From Bradyrhizobium arachidis (GTDB taxonomy: Bacteria > Pseudomonadota > Alphaproteobacteria > Rhizobiales > Xanthobacteraceae): DNA of 64,000 nucleotides. Each line of letters starts with the position of its first letter. Position 1 is the first letter of the stretch. The DNA is taken from contig NZ_CP077970.1 in the NCBI RefSeq assembly GCF_024758505.1, forward strand, positions 3,162,001 to 3,226,000. Reading direction: 5' to 3'. Below, piece by piece: positions 8,110 to 18,003 of the stretch. The position numbers and the translations under genes were made by a program. Below the pieces are notes generated by a model. It saw only the letters and a list, made by a program, of their open reading frames with translations. It had not been told where the DNA came from and searched no databases.

Positions 8110-8412
8110 ATGCCAGCCCAAATGTCCAAATCGCAGCTCATCGAGAAGATTGCGACCGCCACCGAGCTTTCCAAGCGCGACGTCAAGAACGTCATGGAGA
8201 CGCTCACCGATGTCGGCCACAAGGAGCTCAAGAAGAACGGCCTGTTCCTGGTGCCGGGCTTCGCCAAGTTCGTCGTCATCAAGAAGCCCGCGACCAAGGC
8301 GCGCAAGGGCACCAACCCGTTCACGGGTGAAGAGATGATGTTCAAGGCCAAGCCGGCCCGCAAGATCGTCCGTGCCCGGCCCGTCAAGGCCGCCAAGGAC
8401 GCCGTGGCCTAA
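8110..8412 (+). CDS. HU-family DNA-binding protein
   Basis: A 100-residue nucleoid protein with the HU/IHF fold. It has an N-terminal helical part (MSKSQLIEKIATATELSKRD), the beta-arm region (LVPGFAKFVVIKKPATKARK), the NPFTGEEMMFKAKPARK segment and a basic, alanine-rich tail (RPVKAAKDAVA). It binds DNA as a dimer with little sequence preference. The ATG at 8110 follows a GAGGAGA ribosome-binding site. The four residues before MSKSQ are an extension, and MSKSQ is an alternative start. It is monocistronic with a strong intrinsic terminator. Rhizobia usually carry several paralogues, so I do not give a symbol. Confidence 0.93.
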   Translation: MPAQMSKSQLIEKIATATELSKRDVKNVMETLTDVGHKELKKNGLFLVPGFAKFVVIKKPATKARKGTNPFTGEEMMFKAKPARKIVRARPVKAAKDAVA

Positions 8413-8423
8413 GGGCCAAAAGC

Positions 8424-8460
8424 AAAGGCCCCCTTCGCCAAGGAGGGGGCCTTTTGTTTT
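8424..8460 (+). terminator. Rho-independent terminator of the HU gene
   Basis: aaaggccccct (8424-8434) pairs with agggggccttt (8444-8454) around a nine-base loop and is followed by tgtttt. This is a textbook GC-rich stem with a U-rich tail, 11 bases after the HU stop. Confidence 0.9.
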
Positions 8461-8488
8461 GGGGTGCCGCGAGGGTGAAGCGGAGGGA

Positions 8489-8635
8489 TTAGCCCTTGCG
8501 GCGCTTAGGCCGGACCGGGATCGGTATCGGCTGAAGCCGCGGACGCGGCACGGGCAATGTGTCCCGAAGCCCGTCGAGGGCACGATCCAGTAATTGCCGC
8601 AGGCGGTTGCGAAATTTTCTCGCTCGTTCAGACAT
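8489..8635 (-). CDS. Small basic protein downstream of lon, hypothetical
   Basis: A 48-residue frame starts six bases after the lon stop. The sequence begins MSERARKFRNRLRQLLDRAL and ends in proline/arginine-rich PVPRPRLQPI...KRRKG. It is very basic with a predicted amphipathic N-terminal helix. A GGAG lies within the end of lon at suitable distance from the ATG. It could be the third gene of the hsp20-lon operon. No family is recognised and it may not be expressed. The position and the sensible start are the only support. Confidence 0.4.
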   Translation of the reverse strand: MSERARKFRNRLRQLLDRALDGLRDTLPVPRPRLQPIPIPVRPKRRKG

Positions 8636-8641
8636 CGCGAT

Positions 8642-11032
<2,391 letters not shown>

Positions 11033-11040
11033 GATCGACC

Positions 11041-11427
11041 TCAGGCGGATTTGGCGAGGCGCAGCGCGACGCAGCCGTCCATCACGAAGCGGCTAATGGC
11101 ATAGCGCCCGACGGGCAGGGCAATGCGGCGCTCGAAGCGCCCCTGCGGCAACTCGAGCCGGTGGATGCGGGCGTTGCGCAGCTCCGGCGGCAGCGTGCGA
11201 TGGCCGCTGATGACGAGCACGCCGTCATGGATTGCCGTCTCGACATTGTTCGGATCGACTCCCGGGAGCGCGACGAGGATCAGGAGCTCCCGCTCGGTCT
11301 CGAGCACGTCGATCGGCGGCTCCCAGCAGGCGTCCTGACGGCCGAACTGCTGGCGCATCCGCTCGGCGCGGTGGAGTTGATCCAGCGCTTCGGACAGCAT
11401 CCAGTTCAGGGGATTTTTCGTCGACAT
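11041..11427 (-). CDS. Hsp20/alpha-crystallin-family small heat-shock protein
   Basis: A 128-residue small heat-shock protein. The alpha-crystallin core runs from ~30 (WEPPIDVLETERELLILVAL) through PGVDPNNVETAIHDGVLVIS and GRFERRIALP to the end. It would hold unfolding proteins in the cytoplasm. The ATG at 11427 gives MSTKNPLNWMLSEALDQLHR, a typical N-terminus; longer in-frame forms read into unlikely sequence. No strong Shine-Dalgarno is seen. The stop is eight bases before lon, so holdase and protease are probably co-translated from one transcript. A conserved heat-shock promoter or ROSE-like leader was not identified upstream. Confidence 0.88.
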   Translation of the reverse strand: MSTKNPLNWMLSEALDQLHRAERMRQQFGRQDACWEPPIDVLETERELLILVALPGVDPNNVETAIHDGVLVISGHRTLPPELRNARIHRLELPQGRFERRIALPVGRYAISRFVMDGCVALRLAKSA

Positions 11428-11600
11428 GGGGCAGGCTCTGGGGTGGGAAAGCCTGCATATGGTACGCCTTGCCGGAAAATCCAGCATTGGCTGGTTCCGG
11501 CCGGCATGGCTGACCTGCAGAGGCGGCCACTGGCGCGACGGCATCAGCGCAGCGCGGGTGAGGCGCGGCGCTGTCCGCTGCCATCAGGCCGTGCGCGGTC

Positions 11601-12167
11601 CTAGGCCGCCGCGCGATAGCCCTCTTCGGCCTCGAGATTGATGACGGACGTCGCGAGCTCGGTCAGGGCGTGGTCCGTGGCTTCCTCCTCGTCCAGCGTC
11701 TCCTGGAGCAGCCTTGCGGCTTCCTGCATGCCGAGCTCTTCGGCCCATGTGCGTAGCGTGCCGTAGCGGGATATCTCGTAGTGCTCGACGGACTGCGCGG
11801 CGGCGAGCAGGCCCGCATCCAGGGCAGGGGCGTTCTTGAACGCCTTCATGATCTCGGCGCCCTCATCGGTGATGCCCTTGATGGCTTCGCAGGGCTTGCC
11901 GCGGGCCGGCTTGTCCAGCATCTTGAACACTTGGTCGAGGCGCTTGACCTGTCCCTGCGTCTCGCGGAGATGCTTGTTGAAGGCGGCGGCAAGTTCCTTG
12001 GAATGCGCGGCCTTGGCCATCTTGGGCAGCGTCTTGATGATCTTGTTCTCGGCGAAATAGATGTCCTTCAGCGTCTCCAGGAACAGGTCCTTCAACATCT
12101 TCGGCGCCTGACGCGTACGGCGGGCTGCGGTCTTTTTGGTCGCTCGCTTCTTCGCTCGTTTAGCCAT
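11601..12167 (-). CDS. YciE/YciF-like ferritin-fold protein (DUF892)
   Basis: A 188-residue protein with a lysine/arginine-rich N-terminal extension (MAKRAKKRATKKTAARRTRQ) followed by a DUF892 four-helix bundle. Family hallmarks are LKDLFLETLKDIYFAENKI, SVEHYEISRYGTLRTWAEEL and ETLDEEEATDHALTELA, with Glu/His positions fitting a di-metal site. Members are stress-induced, and their biochemical role is not settled. The basic tail could bind DNA or polyanions. It is on the same strand as hsp20-lon, 173 bases upstream and probably its own unit. The intervening space holds nothing recognisable. Confidence 0.88.
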   Translation of the reverse strand: MAKRAKKRATKKTAARRTRQAPKMLKDLFLETLKDIYFAENKIIKTLPKMAKAAHSKELAAAFNKHLRETQGQVKRLDQVFKMLDKPARGKPCEAIKGITDEGAEIMKAFKNAPALDAGLLAAAQSVEHYEISRYGTLRTWAEELGMQEAARLLQETLDEEEATDHALTELATSVINLEAEEGYRAAA

Positions 12168-12316
12168 AAATCCTCCTCTTGGGGTGCGCAGGAAGGCACC
12201 CCTTCCTCAATCCTCACGCGATCAAGATTCTGCGCTGGCAAATGTTCCTCGCGGTCCCTGCAGCGAGCAGCTAAGGATGGCGGACGTGCCACTCCATCGG
12301 GAAGACGGCCTCTCGC

Positions 12317-12943
12317 ATGCTCGATTTTGCCTTGTCGGCCTTCGTCACATTGCTGCTCGTGGTCGATCCAGTCGGCCTCGCGCCGGCCTTTTTGGCCGCG
12401 ACCGGCGGCATGGGCGACAAGGACAAGCGAGCGGTTGCGCTGCGCGCGCCGCTGATCGCCTCCTCGATCCTGGTCGTGATCGCGCTGATCGGAAACTGGC
12501 TGTTGCGCCAGCTCGGGATCGGCATTCCCGCCTTCGAGATTGCCGGCGGACTGCTGCTGTTCGGCGTGTCCTACCAGATGATCTTTGGCGACCGGCCGCG
12601 CCGCGAGGCGCGCGAGGCCGACAAGGCGCTGTCGGAGCACGCCTCCGACGTCGCCGTGTTTCCGCTGGCCATTCCCATGATGGCCGGCCCCGGTGCGATC
12701 GCGACCACACTGTTGTTGTCGGGCAATGCGGCCGATGCCGCCCGGCTTGCCGTCATCATCGGGATCATCCTGCTGGTTTGCCTGCTCTGCGGCCTCTGTT
12801 TCGCTTCCGCGAACCTGATCGCGCGGACGCTGGGGCGGACCGGCAATGCCGTGCTCTCGCGCCTGCTCGGCATCCTGCTCGCGGCCTATTCGGTGCAGTT
12901 CGTCATCAACGGAATCGCGGCCGTCAGGGTCAGCCTGTCATGA
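12317..12943 (+). CDS. MarC-family integral membrane protein
   Basis: A 208-residue protein with about six transmembrane segments and MarC family motifs: VVDPVGLAPAFLAAT near the N-terminus, GISYQMIFG-like GVSYQMIFGD, FPLAIPMMAGPGAIAT in the middle, and LLGILLAAYSVQFVINGI at the end. Despite the name, MarC proteins are not shown to cause antibiotic resistance, and their transport substrate is unknown. The start at 12317 fits the family N-terminus (MLDFALSAFVTLLLVVDPVG). It is divergent from the DUF892 gene. Confidence 0.9.
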   Translation: MLDFALSAFVTLLLVVDPVGLAPAFLAATGGMGDKDKRAVALRAPLIASSILVVIALIGNWLLRQLGIGIPAFEIAGGLLLFGVSYQMIFGDRPRREAREADKALSEHASDVAVFPLAIPMMAGPGAIATTLLLSGNAADAARLAVIIGIILLVCLLCGLCFASANLIARTLGRTGNAVLSRLLGILLAAYSVQFVINGIAAVRVSLS

Positions 12944-13180
12944 AGCGTTCCATTCCGTAAGAAATTGATTTCACTTGATAATTGTTGGCGTCTCCGCGCC
13001 GGAATTCCTGCGCAGACGGAATACGCTTTCGCTTGCACTGCCTGAAGGCTTTGCGTACTTCGGGGGCACAACAGAACAAAAAAGCCCATCCTGAGGACGT
13101 CGATCTCGATGACACCAGACGAGCTTGTCCGCCAGCCCATCGCCGTCTCCGGCATGGCCGCAGCCTGATCGAGCGCCCCG

Positions 13181-14980
13181 GTGTTCGCGCGGATCAGGCA
13201 CCTCGTCGATCGCAAGGGATCGAACAAGGCATCGAACCGCCTCCTGGTCCGCATCCGCGCGCTCCTGCGCAGCAACGAATTCTACCTGATCCCGCTCGCG
13301 CTCGTGATCGGCACCCTGGCAGGCGCCGTCGTGACGTTGATGGCCGAGATGGCGCAGATCGCCCATGTGCTGATCTTCGGCATTCCCGTCGATGTCCGCC
13401 TGTCGGCCAATGCCGTCGTCAACCCCTGGGCGGCGCTGGCGGCGCCCGCGCTAGGCGGGCTCGCGCTCGGCATCATGGAATGGTCACGGCGGCGCTTGAA
13501 GATCTCCAATGCGGTCGACCCGATCGAGGCCAATGCGCTGCGCGGCGGCAGCCTGTCGATGCGCGACAGCGTCGTGGTGTCGAGCCAGACGCTGATCTCC
13601 AACGGCTGCGGCGCCTCGGTCGGGCTGGAGGCCGGCTATACCCAGATCGGTTCGGGCATCGCCTCGCTGCTCGGCCGGTTCCTCAATCTGCGGCGCAATG
13701 ATCTTCGTCTGATCGTGGGCTGCGGGGCGGCTGCGGCCATTGCGGCCGCGTTCGGCGCGCCGATCACCGGCGCGTTCTACGCCTGCGAGCTGATCGTCGG
13801 CGTCTATTCGGTCGGCAGCGCTGCGCCGATCCTGGCGGCTTCGCTCGCGGGCGCGCTGACGGCGCAGTATCTCGGCGGCGCGCCCTATTCGTTGGAGGTG
13901 CCGAGGGTCGAGGCCGTGGGGCTCGAGCAATATCTGGTGCTGGTCGGGCTTGCGCTGGTCACCAGCGGCGTCGGCATCGCCGTGATGCGCAGCTCGACGG
14001 TGTTCGAGCGGATGTTCGCCTGGCTGCCGGTCTGGATCAGGCCCGTGTTCGGCGGTCTGATCGTCGGCGCCTTCGCGATCCTCACGCCGCAGGTGCTCGC
14101 GGCCGGTCACGGCGCGATGGTGCTGGATCTGCACCACAACATGACGATCTCGTTGATTGCCATGATCATCGCCTTGAAGCTGACTGCGTGCCTGGTCTCG
14201 CTGGCCTCCGGCTTTCGCGGCGGCTTGTTTTTCGCCTCGCTGTTCGTCGGCAGCCTGATCGGAAAGTTCTTTGCAGCCGTGCTGCAACTGGTGGCCCCGA
14301 GCTTTGCGATCGACCCGCTGGTCGCCATGCTGACGGGCATGGCGACGCTCGGGGTCGCCATTGTCGGCGGTCCGCTGACGATGTCGTTTCTGGTGCTGGA
14401 GATGACCCGCAACGTCGATGTCACCGCCGTGGTGCTGGCGGGCTGCATCGTCACCTCGATCTGCGTCCGCTTCATGTTCGGCCATTCGTTCTCGACCTGG
14501 CGCCTGCATCTGCGCGGCGAGACGATCCGCAGCGCCAACGACGTCGGCTGGCTGCGCAATCTGACCGTGGAGCGGATGATGCGCGGCGACGTCGGCAAGG
14601 TGCCGTCGACCACGACGATCGCCGCCACGCGGCGCGAATTCGTGCTCGGTTCGCGGCCCGGCATCGTCGTCGTCAACAACGCCGACGAATATGTCGGCCT
14701 GGTCATGCTGCCGGACCTGTTCTCCAGCGATCTCGACACCATCGCGGACGAGATCCAGGTGGTCGAGCTCGCGCGCTACACCGACATCGTGCTGCTGCCC
14801 GAAATGAACGTGAAGAGCGCCATGGCCGTGTTCGACGAGGCGGAGGCGGAAATGCTGGCGGTGGTCGAATCCGCCGACAGCCGCAAGGTGGTCGGCTTCC
14901 TCAACGAGTCCTTCGCCCGCCGCCGTTATGTCGAGGAGATCGACAAGGCCACGCGCGGCGTGCTGGGTGCGCTGTCGTAG
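13181..14980 (+). CDS. Divergent ClC-type chloride channel/antiporter with C-terminal CBS-like region
   Basis: A 599-residue ClC-family protein with 10-12 hydrophobic segments in residues ~30-450 and a cytoplasmic C-terminal region (~460-599) that looks like paired CBS motifs. The gating-glutamate segment is GLEAGYTQIGSG, corresponding to GREGP; the third signature is GFRGGLFFASLFVG. The first selectivity motif (GSGIP in E. coli) is not recognisable at the matching place (IEANALRGGSLSM). Ion selectivity may therefore differ from the standard. The GTG at 13181 is the first start after an in-frame stop at 13166. It may be a channel or H+-coupled exchanger; sequence alone does not settle this. 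Confidence 0.87.
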   Translation: MFARIRHLVDRKGSNKASNRLLVRIRALLRSNEFYLIPLALVIGTLAGAVVTLMAEMAQIAHVLIFGIPVDVRLSANAVVNPWAALAAPALGGLALGIMEWSRRRLKISNAVDPIEANALRGGSLSMRDSVVVSSQTLISNGCGASVGLEAGYTQIGSGIASLLGRFLNLRRNDLRLIVGCGAAAAIAAAFGAPITGAFYACELIVGVYSVGSAAPILAASLAGALTAQYLGGAPYSLEVPRVEAVGLEQYLVLVGLALVTSGVGIAVMRSSTVFERMFAWLPVWIRPVFGGLIVGAFAILTPQVLAAGHGAMVLDLHHNMTISLIAMIIALKLTACLVSLASGFRGGLFFASLFVGSLIGKFFAAVLQLVAPSFAIDPLVAMLTGMATLGVAIVGGPLTMSFLVLEMTRNVDVTAVVLAGCIVTSICVRFMFGHSFSTWRLHLRGETIRSANDVGWLRNLTVERMMRGDVGKVPSTTTIAATRREFVLGSRPGIVVVNNADEYVGLVMLPDLFSSDLDTIADEIQVVELARYTDIVLLPEMNVKSAMAVFDEAEAEMLAVVESADSRKVVGFLNESFARRRYVEEIDKATRGVLGALS

Positions 14981-15147
14981 GAGCGGAGTTCTGGGAAGGG
15001 TCTGCCCAGCCGCTGTCGCCATTCGGCCCCATACTTTCCACGATGTGGTCTTGCTTCGGCCGAACTGACTTGGGGGAGTATCAGCCAAGCGCAAATGCGA
15101 CGGGACGCCCTCATGCGGGCGACATTGGGCTGGGGCAAGGAGCGCCA

Positions 15148-15984
15148 ATGGATTCCGCACCGAACCCGACGCCAATTGATCAGCGTCATGCCCTGTCCGC
15201 GCGTGCGGACGACGAACTGGTTCACGCCTACGAAAAGATCAAGAGCGCGGATGAACAACTCGCGCGTGCCAACGAAACGCTGTCGAGGCTGGAGCGCGAA
15301 GACGCGCGCCGCCGGCAGTCACGCGGCAGGCCGGCGCTGCGTGGCCTGATCGGCTTGCTGTTGGCAACTTGCATCAGCGCCGCCGCTTTTGTCTCGCAAT
15401 CGTCCTATGGCGATACGGCCAGGCTGATGATTGCCGGCTGGGCACCGCTGCGCGCAGCGACATCGTCGCAGGCGCAAGCAGAACCGGTGCTTGCCGTGCA
15501 GCCAGGCCCGGCTGCTGCTGCTGACGTCGCCCAGGCGGAGCCAGCGCCGCAACAACCAGCACCTTCTGCTGAGGCTCCATCGGAGGCTGTCGCGCCGGCG
15601 GTGACATCGGCCTCTCCCGATGTGACGGAGTCGCTCCAGAAGATGGCGCGCGATCTTGCAAGGCTTGAACAGGGCATCGAGCAGCTCAAGGCGAACGAGG
15701 AGCAAATGAAGGCGTACCAGGAGCAAATGGCCCGCGACAATGCGAAGACCGCCGAGGAGTTGAAGGCGAGCCAGGAGCAAATCGCGCGCCTTGTTGCCAT
15801 GACTCCTAACAAGACTTCTGAAACGACTCCCGACCAGGCTCCCCAGCAGAGCCCGCGACCCAAGACGTCAGCGTCGCCAGTGTCATCACCACGCCCTCTT
15901 GCTGCATCGGCGCACAAGCCGGCGTCGCCGCAAGCCGGAGCGCGGCGACCGGCCCCCGTACAGCTGCAGTCCGCTCGACAGTAG
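15148..15984 (+). CDS. Single-pass membrane protein with coiled coils and Ala/Pro-rich linkers, hypothetical
   Basis: A 278-residue protein. A charged N-terminal coiled coil (ELVHAYEKIKSADEQLARAN) precedes one transmembrane helix near 68-88 (GLIGLLLATCISAAAFV). Then come an Ala/Pro/Gln-rich spacer (~105-155), a second coiled coil (LARLEQGIEQLKANEEQMKA...) and a Pro/Ser-rich tail ending in LQSARQ. The ATG at 15148 has an AGGAG eight bases upstream; the frame is open further upstream but overlaps the ClC gene. This architecture is common in Bradyrhizobium but has no assigned function. A periplasmic structural or scaffold role is a guess. Confidence 0.8.
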   Translation: MDSAPNPTPIDQRHALSARADDELVHAYEKIKSADEQLARANETLSRLEREDARRRQSRGRPALRGLIGLLLATCISAAAFVSQSSYGDTARLMIAGWAPLRAATSSQAQAEPVLAVQPGPAAAADVAQAEPAPQQPAPSAEAPSEAVAPAVTSASPDVTESLQKMARDLARLEQGIEQLKANEEQMKAYQEQMARDNAKTAEELKASQEQIARLVAMTPNKTSETTPDQAPQQSPRPKTSASPVSSPRPLAASAHKPASPQAGARRPAPVQLQSARQ

Positions 15985-16154
15985 TCGCTATCGGCGGCGC
16001 TTGTGGTTTCGCGTGCACGGGGGCCCGTCGTCGGCCGTACGTTGATCTTCGCCAGGCGCGCAAATCGCAAAAGGTTCCCCGCACGGCGCAAATGTCGCAG
16101 GTGGTTGACGTTCATCAACCAGACAGGTGACATGCGCTATCAGGTTGCAGGTCC

Positions 16155-16553
16155 ATGGAGATGAGAATGTCGATGAGATTGACCCCTCCGGCTGGTCGGA
16201 TTGCCACCTTGGCCGCGTTCGCCGGCCTCATCCTCACCACCTCCGGCTTGCCCTCGGCCGCAGCTTCGGGCCTGTCGGCGCCGAAAGCCACGTCTGGGGC
16301 AACCGCGTCATCCGATGCCACCGACTTCAGCGCCGCCCGCCGCCGCTATTACCGGCCCGGTCCGAGCGCGGCTGGCCTTGCGATTATGGGTGCCGGGATG
16401 GGCATGATCGCCGGTGCGATCGCCGAGAGCCGCCGGCAGGAGTATTACGAGAACCGCTACTACTATGGCGGTCCCGGCTACTATGGCGGCGGCCCCGCTT
16501 ACTATGGCGGCGGACCGTACTACGGCGGGCCGCGCTATTATCAGCCGTACTAG
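16155..16553 (+). CDS. Secreted Gly/Tyr-rich small protein, hypothetical
   Basis: A 132-residue protein with a signal-like N-terminus (hydrophobic TLAAFAGLILTTSGLPSAAA), a short glycine-rich hydrophobic segment (AAGLAIMGAGMGMIAGAIA) and a C-terminal repeat of YYGG/PYYGG units ending YYQPY. ATGs at 16155, 16161 and 16167 are all possible. A GGAG at 16157-16160 best fits 16167, giving MSMRLTPPAG. It probably acts in the periplasm or at the cell surface. Such Tyr/Gly-rich tails occur in many uncharacterised rhizobial envelope proteins. Confidence 0.7.
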   Translation: MEMRMSMRLTPPAGRIATLAAFAGLILTTSGLPSAAASGLSAPKATSGATASSDATDFSAARRRYYRPGPSAAGLAIMGAGMGMIAGAIAESRRQEYYENRYYYGGPGYYGGGPAYYGGGPYYGGPRYYQPY

Positions 16554-16573
16554 AGGCGCGTCGTCAGACAGAT

Positions 16574-16631
16574 CCGTGCCCAGGACGCGGCGTAGCAACG
16601 CTTGAGGCGTTGCTGCTTGTCCGGGACACGG
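16574..16631. repeat. Palindromic intergenic repeat between convergent genes
   Basis: Inner arms agcaacgc (16594-16601) and gcgttgct (16607-16614) are perfect with a five-base loop. Outer arms ccgtgcccaggac (16574-16586) and gtccgggacacgg (16619-16631) pair with two mismatches. I recognise the sequence as a dispersed Bradyrhizobium palindrome. Lying between two convergent genes, it may also act as a bidirectional terminator. Confidence 0.65.
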
Positions 16632-16651
16632 TAGGCGTTTCGCGTACACCG

Positions 16652-16894
16652 CTACGGCGGCGCCACCACCATCGCCACGATCCGCCGCACCAGCGGCAAA
16701 ACCATGAGCAGTGTCGGGAACGCGACGAGCCACGACAGGCCCCATGCGACCGGCCAAGTCGACAGGAATTCCGGCGTGGCACCCAGGCTCTTCAGTGTCG
16801 AGATGACAGACACGACAGCCGTCATCAGCACGGACAGCACGAAGGGCATGACGACCGCCGCATAGCGCGCCGGCAGCTTGCGAAGGACAGGCAT
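16652..16894 (-). CDS. DUF2798 small membrane protein
   Basis: An 80-residue protein starting MPVLRKLPARYAAVVMPFVL with two transmembrane helices, the second around WGLSWLVAFPTLLMVLPLVR. This matches the DUF2798 family pattern (short, two helices, WPxAWxxSWxxAFPxxLxVxPxxR). Function is unknown. The ATG at 16894 gives the usual family start, and an upstream ATG at 16948 adds an unlikely extension. It is convergent with the secreted Gly/Tyr-rich gene across a palindromic repeat. Confidence 0.8.
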   Translation of the reverse strand: MPVLRKLPARYAAVVMPFVLSVLMTAVVSVISTLKSLGATPEFLSTWPVAWGLSWLVAFPTLLMVLPLVRRIVAMVVAPP

Positions 16895-17213
16895 TGGACT
16901 TCTCGATGAAATGAACAGGTCGATCACGTGAACTGCGAAGACGCGCAACGGTCCCGACCATGTCGGTTGATGCGTTGCTTCACGTGAGACGCTTACGGCG
17001 CTGGAACAGCGGCGGGTGTTCCATAGCGGCGCGGTGCCGGCGGCGCAAGCCGAAACGAGCCACGATGGTTATTATCGTTCGAGAACGACATTTTGCGCAA
17101 AAGCGGCGCTCATACGAAGCAATTTTCGGCTAAATATTCAGCAGCCCTGTGCGCGCCTGCCGATAGACTTCGACCGGTCGATCCGATTGAATGACAGGAG
17201 ACCGGGTTGAGCG
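16895..17213. other. Divergent intergenic region with a short palindrome
   Basis: About 320 bases without a supported gene. tcgttc (17075-17080) and gaacga (17083-17088) form a palindrome with a two-base centre, a possible regulator site. It does not match the alphaproteobacterial LexA spacing. No other structure was found. Confidence 0.45.
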
Positions 17214-17495
17214 ATGCCGATGTGGAAAGTTTTACCAGCCCTGCTGTTGCTGGCTTCGCCCGCCCTAGCGCAGCCCGCGCCGAAAAGTGTTGCCGCGCGC
17301 ACCGACCCCTGTGCGGCGATCGGGCGCACCGCTGACGGCAAGCTGGTCTACTCCATGAAGTGCGAGAACATTCCGGCGTCGCCTGTGCCCCCGCCGCCAC
17401 CGCAGGCGGAAGTCAGGGAAGCCCCGCCGGCCGCCGAGCCGGAGCCTGAGGTGCGCCGCAGCGGCATTTTTGGCTGGTCCTACGACCGCAGGTGA
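17214..17495 (+). CDS. Small secreted proline-rich protein, hypothetical
   Basis: A 93-residue protein with a clear signal peptide (MPMWKVLPALLLLASPALAQ, cleavage likely after ALA). Two cysteines (DPCAAIG, SMKCENI) could form a disulfide. A proline/alanine/glutamate-rich linker (PVPPPPPQAEVREAPPAAEP) precedes a short tail RRSGIFGWSYDRR. It is probably periplasmic. No family is recognised. It ends about 90 bases before the DUF3830 gene on the same strand, but the gap and unrelated content argue against a role in the purine cluster. Confidence 0.65.
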   Translation: MPMWKVLPALLLLASPALAQPAPKSVAARTDPCAAIGRTADGKLVYSMKCENIPASPVPPPPPQAEVREAPPAAEPEPEVRRSGIFGWSYDRR

Positions 17496-17588
17496 GCTTG
17501 CCTCGCCACTTGCGCGGGGCCCGCTGGAGTGCTCTTTGCTTGAGTGTTCCCCTTGGAGGGCCAAGACCCTCCGACCCAGAGAGATGAG

Positions 17589-18002
17589 ATGAGCAAACTC
17601 GTTATCCGCGCCGGCGATTTCACCTTCGATGCCCGCTTCGAAGAGCAGCTCGCGCCCAAGACCGTCGCCGCCTTCCGCAAGGCCATGCCGTTCGAGAGCC
17701 ACATCATCCATGTGCGCTGGAGTGGCGAGGGCGTGTGGATGCCGCTCGGTGACCTCGATTTCGGCGTCGGCTACGAGAACCACACCAGCTATCCCGCGCC
17801 GGGCCAGATCATCCTCTATCCCGGCGGCATCAGCGAGACCGAGATTTTGATGGCTTATGGCGGCGTACACTTTGCGAGCAAGATGGGCCAGCTTGCCGGC
17901 AATCATTTCATCACGGTGACGTCGGGCCTGGAAAATCTGGCGACGCTCGGCAAGACCGTGCTGTGGAAAGGTGCCCAGCCGATCCGCTTCGAGGAAGTCT
18001 GA
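17589..18002 (+). CDS. DUF3830 cyclophilin-like protein, first gene of the ureide operon
   Basis: A 137-residue DUF3830 protein. It is a compact beta-rich domain with the family segments ESHIIHVRWSGEGVWMPLGD, PAPGQIILYPGGISETEI, FASKMGQLAGNHF and LGKTVLWKGAQ. The fold is cyclophilin-like by family description, but no activity is established. The ATG at 17589 follows a GAGAGATGAG leader. The gene is separated by a single base from the start of puuE, so the two are translationally coupled. A role in purine or pyrimidine ring catabolism is therefore likely but unproven. This start is better supported than the ATG at 17544. Confidence 0.85.
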   Translation: MSKLVIRAGDFTFDARFEEQLAPKTVAAFRKAMPFESHIIHVRWSGEGVWMPLGDLDFGVGYENHTSYPAPGQIILYPGGISETEILMAYGGVHFASKMGQLAGNHFITVTSGLENLATLGKTVLWKGAQPIRFEEV

Positions 18003-18003
18003 C

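Noticed and set aside
14188..15147. Long open frame upstream of the coiled-coil protein overlapping the ClC gene
   Set aside because: It lies in another frame of the ClC gene and gives a compositionally odd Arg/Gly/Ala-rich translation. The ATG at 15148 with an AGGAG is a better start.
17075..17088. TCGTTC-GA-GAACGA palindrome as a LexA box
   Set aside because: The alphaproteobacterial LexA site has GTTC half-sites seven bases apart. The spacing here is two bases and in inverted form.
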